Below, in pieces: positions 61,670-64,000 of a stretch of DNA of 64,000 bases (its first letter is position 1; every line of letters begins with the position of its first letter). Origin of the DNA: Pithys albifrons albifrons (taxonomy: Eukaryota; Chordata; Aves; Passeriformes; Thamnophilidae); contig NC_092459.1 of NCBI RefSeq assembly GCF_047495875.1, forward strand, positions 39,103,490 through 39,167,489. Reading direction: 5' to 3'. Made by a program: the position numbers and the translations under genes. Below the pieces are notes generated by a model. It was not told where the DNA came from. It made no database searches and saw nothing but the letters and a program-made list of their open reading frames with translations.

Positions 61670-64000
61670 GTGGGTATCTTTGTTGTATGTTTTTCTCAAA
61701 TGTTTTATTTCAAACAGGTCTACTGGCAAACACATACAATGATTTTGTAAAGCTAAAAGCACTGACCATTTGATTTAGTGGTGTTTTAAATTCAGTGTGT
61801 ACTGATGTGCGAATTCAATGGAGTAATGAAGACCCTGACAACTTATTATGTTTTTTAAGCCTGTAGGCATTAGAACCATCTTAGATTAAATACAGAAATG
61901 TGCTTTAAATCCCCTGCATTTGTCAGTATTTATTTTGCTTGTTCATTTTTTTTTTTGTAACCCAGCAGCCCTGGGCAACGTAGACTCAAAGTCAGTGTCC
62001 CAAAACCAATCCGTGTCATTGGCATTTCTGCTTTGAATTGCATATATGAACCTTTTTGTTTCCTGTATATTTTGAGAACTGTACTACCTGGCTGTGACTT
62101 AGTCCGCTGCCTGCAAGGGTGCCTATCATTTCATTACCCAAGCACCTAAAATATCTTTTAGGGATTATTTCATACATTATGTATGTGTTTTGATTAGGTT
62201 AGCATGGCTTGGTAACCACTTCAGAGGGTTAGGGTATGGTTATGCCCTCTTGCTTGTATTAGGAATTAAAAGTCCTAAGCTTGCAATCAGAGTTGCATAG
62301 CCTGATTTACACCCACATGGAAGAATATTGACTTTTCTGATTGTAGGATAGGGGTTTTGATTAGTGTATTTGGAACCAAATTGTGACAGAAGATACTTCT
62401 ATGTGGTTCCCATTGACTTTATAAAGCATAGCACATACGGGGCCTGAAGCAGAAAGAAGATAATGACACATCTGCCTCTTTTTTTTTGGGATGCAGTTTT
62501 ATGCACTGATTGCTCAAATACTGTCTGTCCTAAATCCAAGTAGTAATTACAGGGAGCAATCTTATTTTGCTTATGAGGGGCACATGTATTTAGATACTGT
62601 GTCTCTACTGTGTATCTTTCGCCCCAAAATACCAGTGGCAGGGCTACTTTAGCATGCTGTGTCGCCAGGGAGAAGCCCAGGCTGGCACACAAAGAGTTAC
62701 AGAAGAATTGTGCACTTGCATTCTTCAGACGAGGTCCGCTTCATGTTTGTACACACGAGCTCTTTTTAAAAATTCTGCTGGCATATTGTTTACGGTGGGT
62801 ACTGGAAACCATCACATCTGCTTGCATCTCGCACAGAATCTCAATAACTCTATCATTCAGCACCAGCGCTTGCTTCTGCGCGAGGCCTTTGTGGCGAGTC
62901 GATAATGCCTGCCATCTGCCACAGAGCACACAGCTACCTGCCAACAAGCCTGCTGGGGTGACCTCTGCCTCCCCACCACTGATTAGTATTCACACACCGG
63001 CTTATTAGAAATGACCCCACCAGGCCCCTCTGCTGCTTTGCCTTTGCTGCGCTTTGCAGCTCACCTGGCAGGCACTGCAGTGGAGGAAGCTAAAGATATA
63101 ATCAGGGGATGCAGGCAGGCTTTGCAAAGCAGATGGTGTCTATAGTCTGGTGTTAAGAGACTGGACTACTAATGCAAACATTAATGCCTAATATTCAACT
63201 ATTACACATTGAAATGTATAGCTATATATTGTGGAGGTTAAAAGGCAGAAGTTTTAGAGGCCCTTGAGTTACTGCAAGTGTTAGCACATGTATCGCAATG
63301 AATTTCCTCACAGATTTTAACTTCCTCTACTTAAATTAATCTCATCTGTTGCCAAGTTGTTTGATTTGGTAAGTGTAGCGGTAGCGGGAGCAATTGTTTT
63401 CTTAGGTTTAAAATCCTCTGTTTTAATCCCTCATCTTCCATGTCTTCTTGCCTGTCCCCATAACAGGCAGAATTCTTGAATATTGTTAATGAGTGAGAAA
63501 AATATGCAAAAGGATGTTACTTTGTAAGTTCCCACAAATAAAGGGTTAACATTAAACCAAATACATGAATCATTTGAGAAGATTCTTTGGGAAATTATTT
63601 TTCCCTGTTGCTTCATTCCCCAAGGATAAGATCAAATAAGCTTCTAAATAATGAAAGGTAGAAGAATCTGTCTTCTCTCATAACAGAGCTCATTGGTAGA
63701 GATAATTTTAGCACTGTATACAAAACAGACACCTAATAATCTGGTTTAAGGAGCATTTCTTACTGAGTTGTAAGTTAAAAAAAAAAAGACTTTTGAAACC
63801 TGATAATCTAGACAGAAAAAATACAGAGCAGGAAATACTATTGAATTAATGAATTTAAATGTGAGAACTGTAAACCACATGTTGAAAGTCCAGTATGTCT
63901 AGTCAGAGTTCTAAACAACACACATCTAACATATGAGGAAGACACTTATGATTCTTGACCAAGGGTAAGAAGAACATGAGTAATGTGCTTCTGCTTATTG
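61670..64000 (+). other. KLHL32: KLHL32 intron downstream of the last visible exon (partial)
   Basis: The intron begins with gtgggt and continues past the window end. No further Kelch-coding frame is visible. A stretch around 62780-63250 has mixed GC content, E-box-like and homeodomain-like words and no repeat signature; it may be conserved noncoding DNA, but that is only a guess. Confidence 0.65.
62780..63250. other. Candidate conserved noncoding block
   Basis: This repeat-free stretch has E-box-like words ('gcagatggtg', 'ctcacctggc'), ATTA-type words ('actgattagtattc', 'taatgcaaacattaatgcc') and scattered CpGs ('tctgcgcgaggc', 'ggcgagtcgataa'). It overlaps short chance open frames that lack family features. 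Regulatory status is a guess from texture. Confidence 0.22.

Noticed and set aside
1..64000. tRNA, rRNA, snoRNA, CRISPR arrays or bacterial-type systems
   Set aside because: No cloverleaf with A/B boxes, no regularly spaced direct repeats and no operon-like gene packing were seen by eye. Box C/D or H/ACA snoRNAs in introns cannot be excluded without a covariance-model scan.

Overview
This window looks like a piece of an avian nuclear chromosome, probably from a passerine or other neoavian bird. The evidence is a background of CR1 LINE copies on both strands, several ending in the avian 3' octamer-type terminus (ATTCTATGATT or ATTCTGTGATT), plus two LTRs whose core matches solo LTRs that are common in passerine genomes. 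The rest is AT-rich, CpG-poor intronic DNA. There is no bacterial-style gene packing: nearly all short open frames are chance frames or repeat remnants.

The only host gene I can support is on the + strand. It consists of four internal coding exons of a BTB-BACK-Kelch protein that I recognise as KLHL32: 4347-4445 (end of BTB), 28389-28604 (BACK), 51720-52446 (end of BACK plus the first Kelch blades) and 61611-61669 (start of the next Kelch blade). All four have AG/GT boundaries, and their phases (0, 0, 0, 1, then 0) join into one uninterrupted reading frame. The first exon(s), holding the start codon and most of the BTB domain, lie upstream of the window. The remaining Kelch exons and the 3' UTR lie downstream. 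The three complete introns are about 23.9, 23.1 and 9.2 kb, so the window is more than 98 percent intron.

The introns hold repeats of very different ages. Relatively young CR1 copies sit at 15.2-15.8, 20.4-21.2, 48.3-49.4 and 52.8-53.1 kb. Decayed ancestral CR1 copies sit at 18-19, 21.7-22.1 and 50.1-50.9 kb. A complete solo LTR with a perfect 5-bp target-site duplication lies at 16182-16817 (- strand), and a partial related LTR at about 55.8-56.2 kb (+ strand).

The most unusual object is at 45.72-46.73 kb on the - strand. It is a 5'-truncated non-LTR retrotransposon that is not CR1. It runs as a stop-free frame of 324 codons from the reverse-transcriptase FADD motif through a cysteine/histidine-rich C terminus, followed by a very short 3' UTR and an (ATG)n tail. 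This layout fits the RTE superfamily, and the horizontally acquired AviRTE family is the hypothesis to test. I found no defence system, CRISPR array, operon or other undescribed multi-gene system. Several stretches with conserved-noncoding character and some perfect hairpins are listed as weaker leads.
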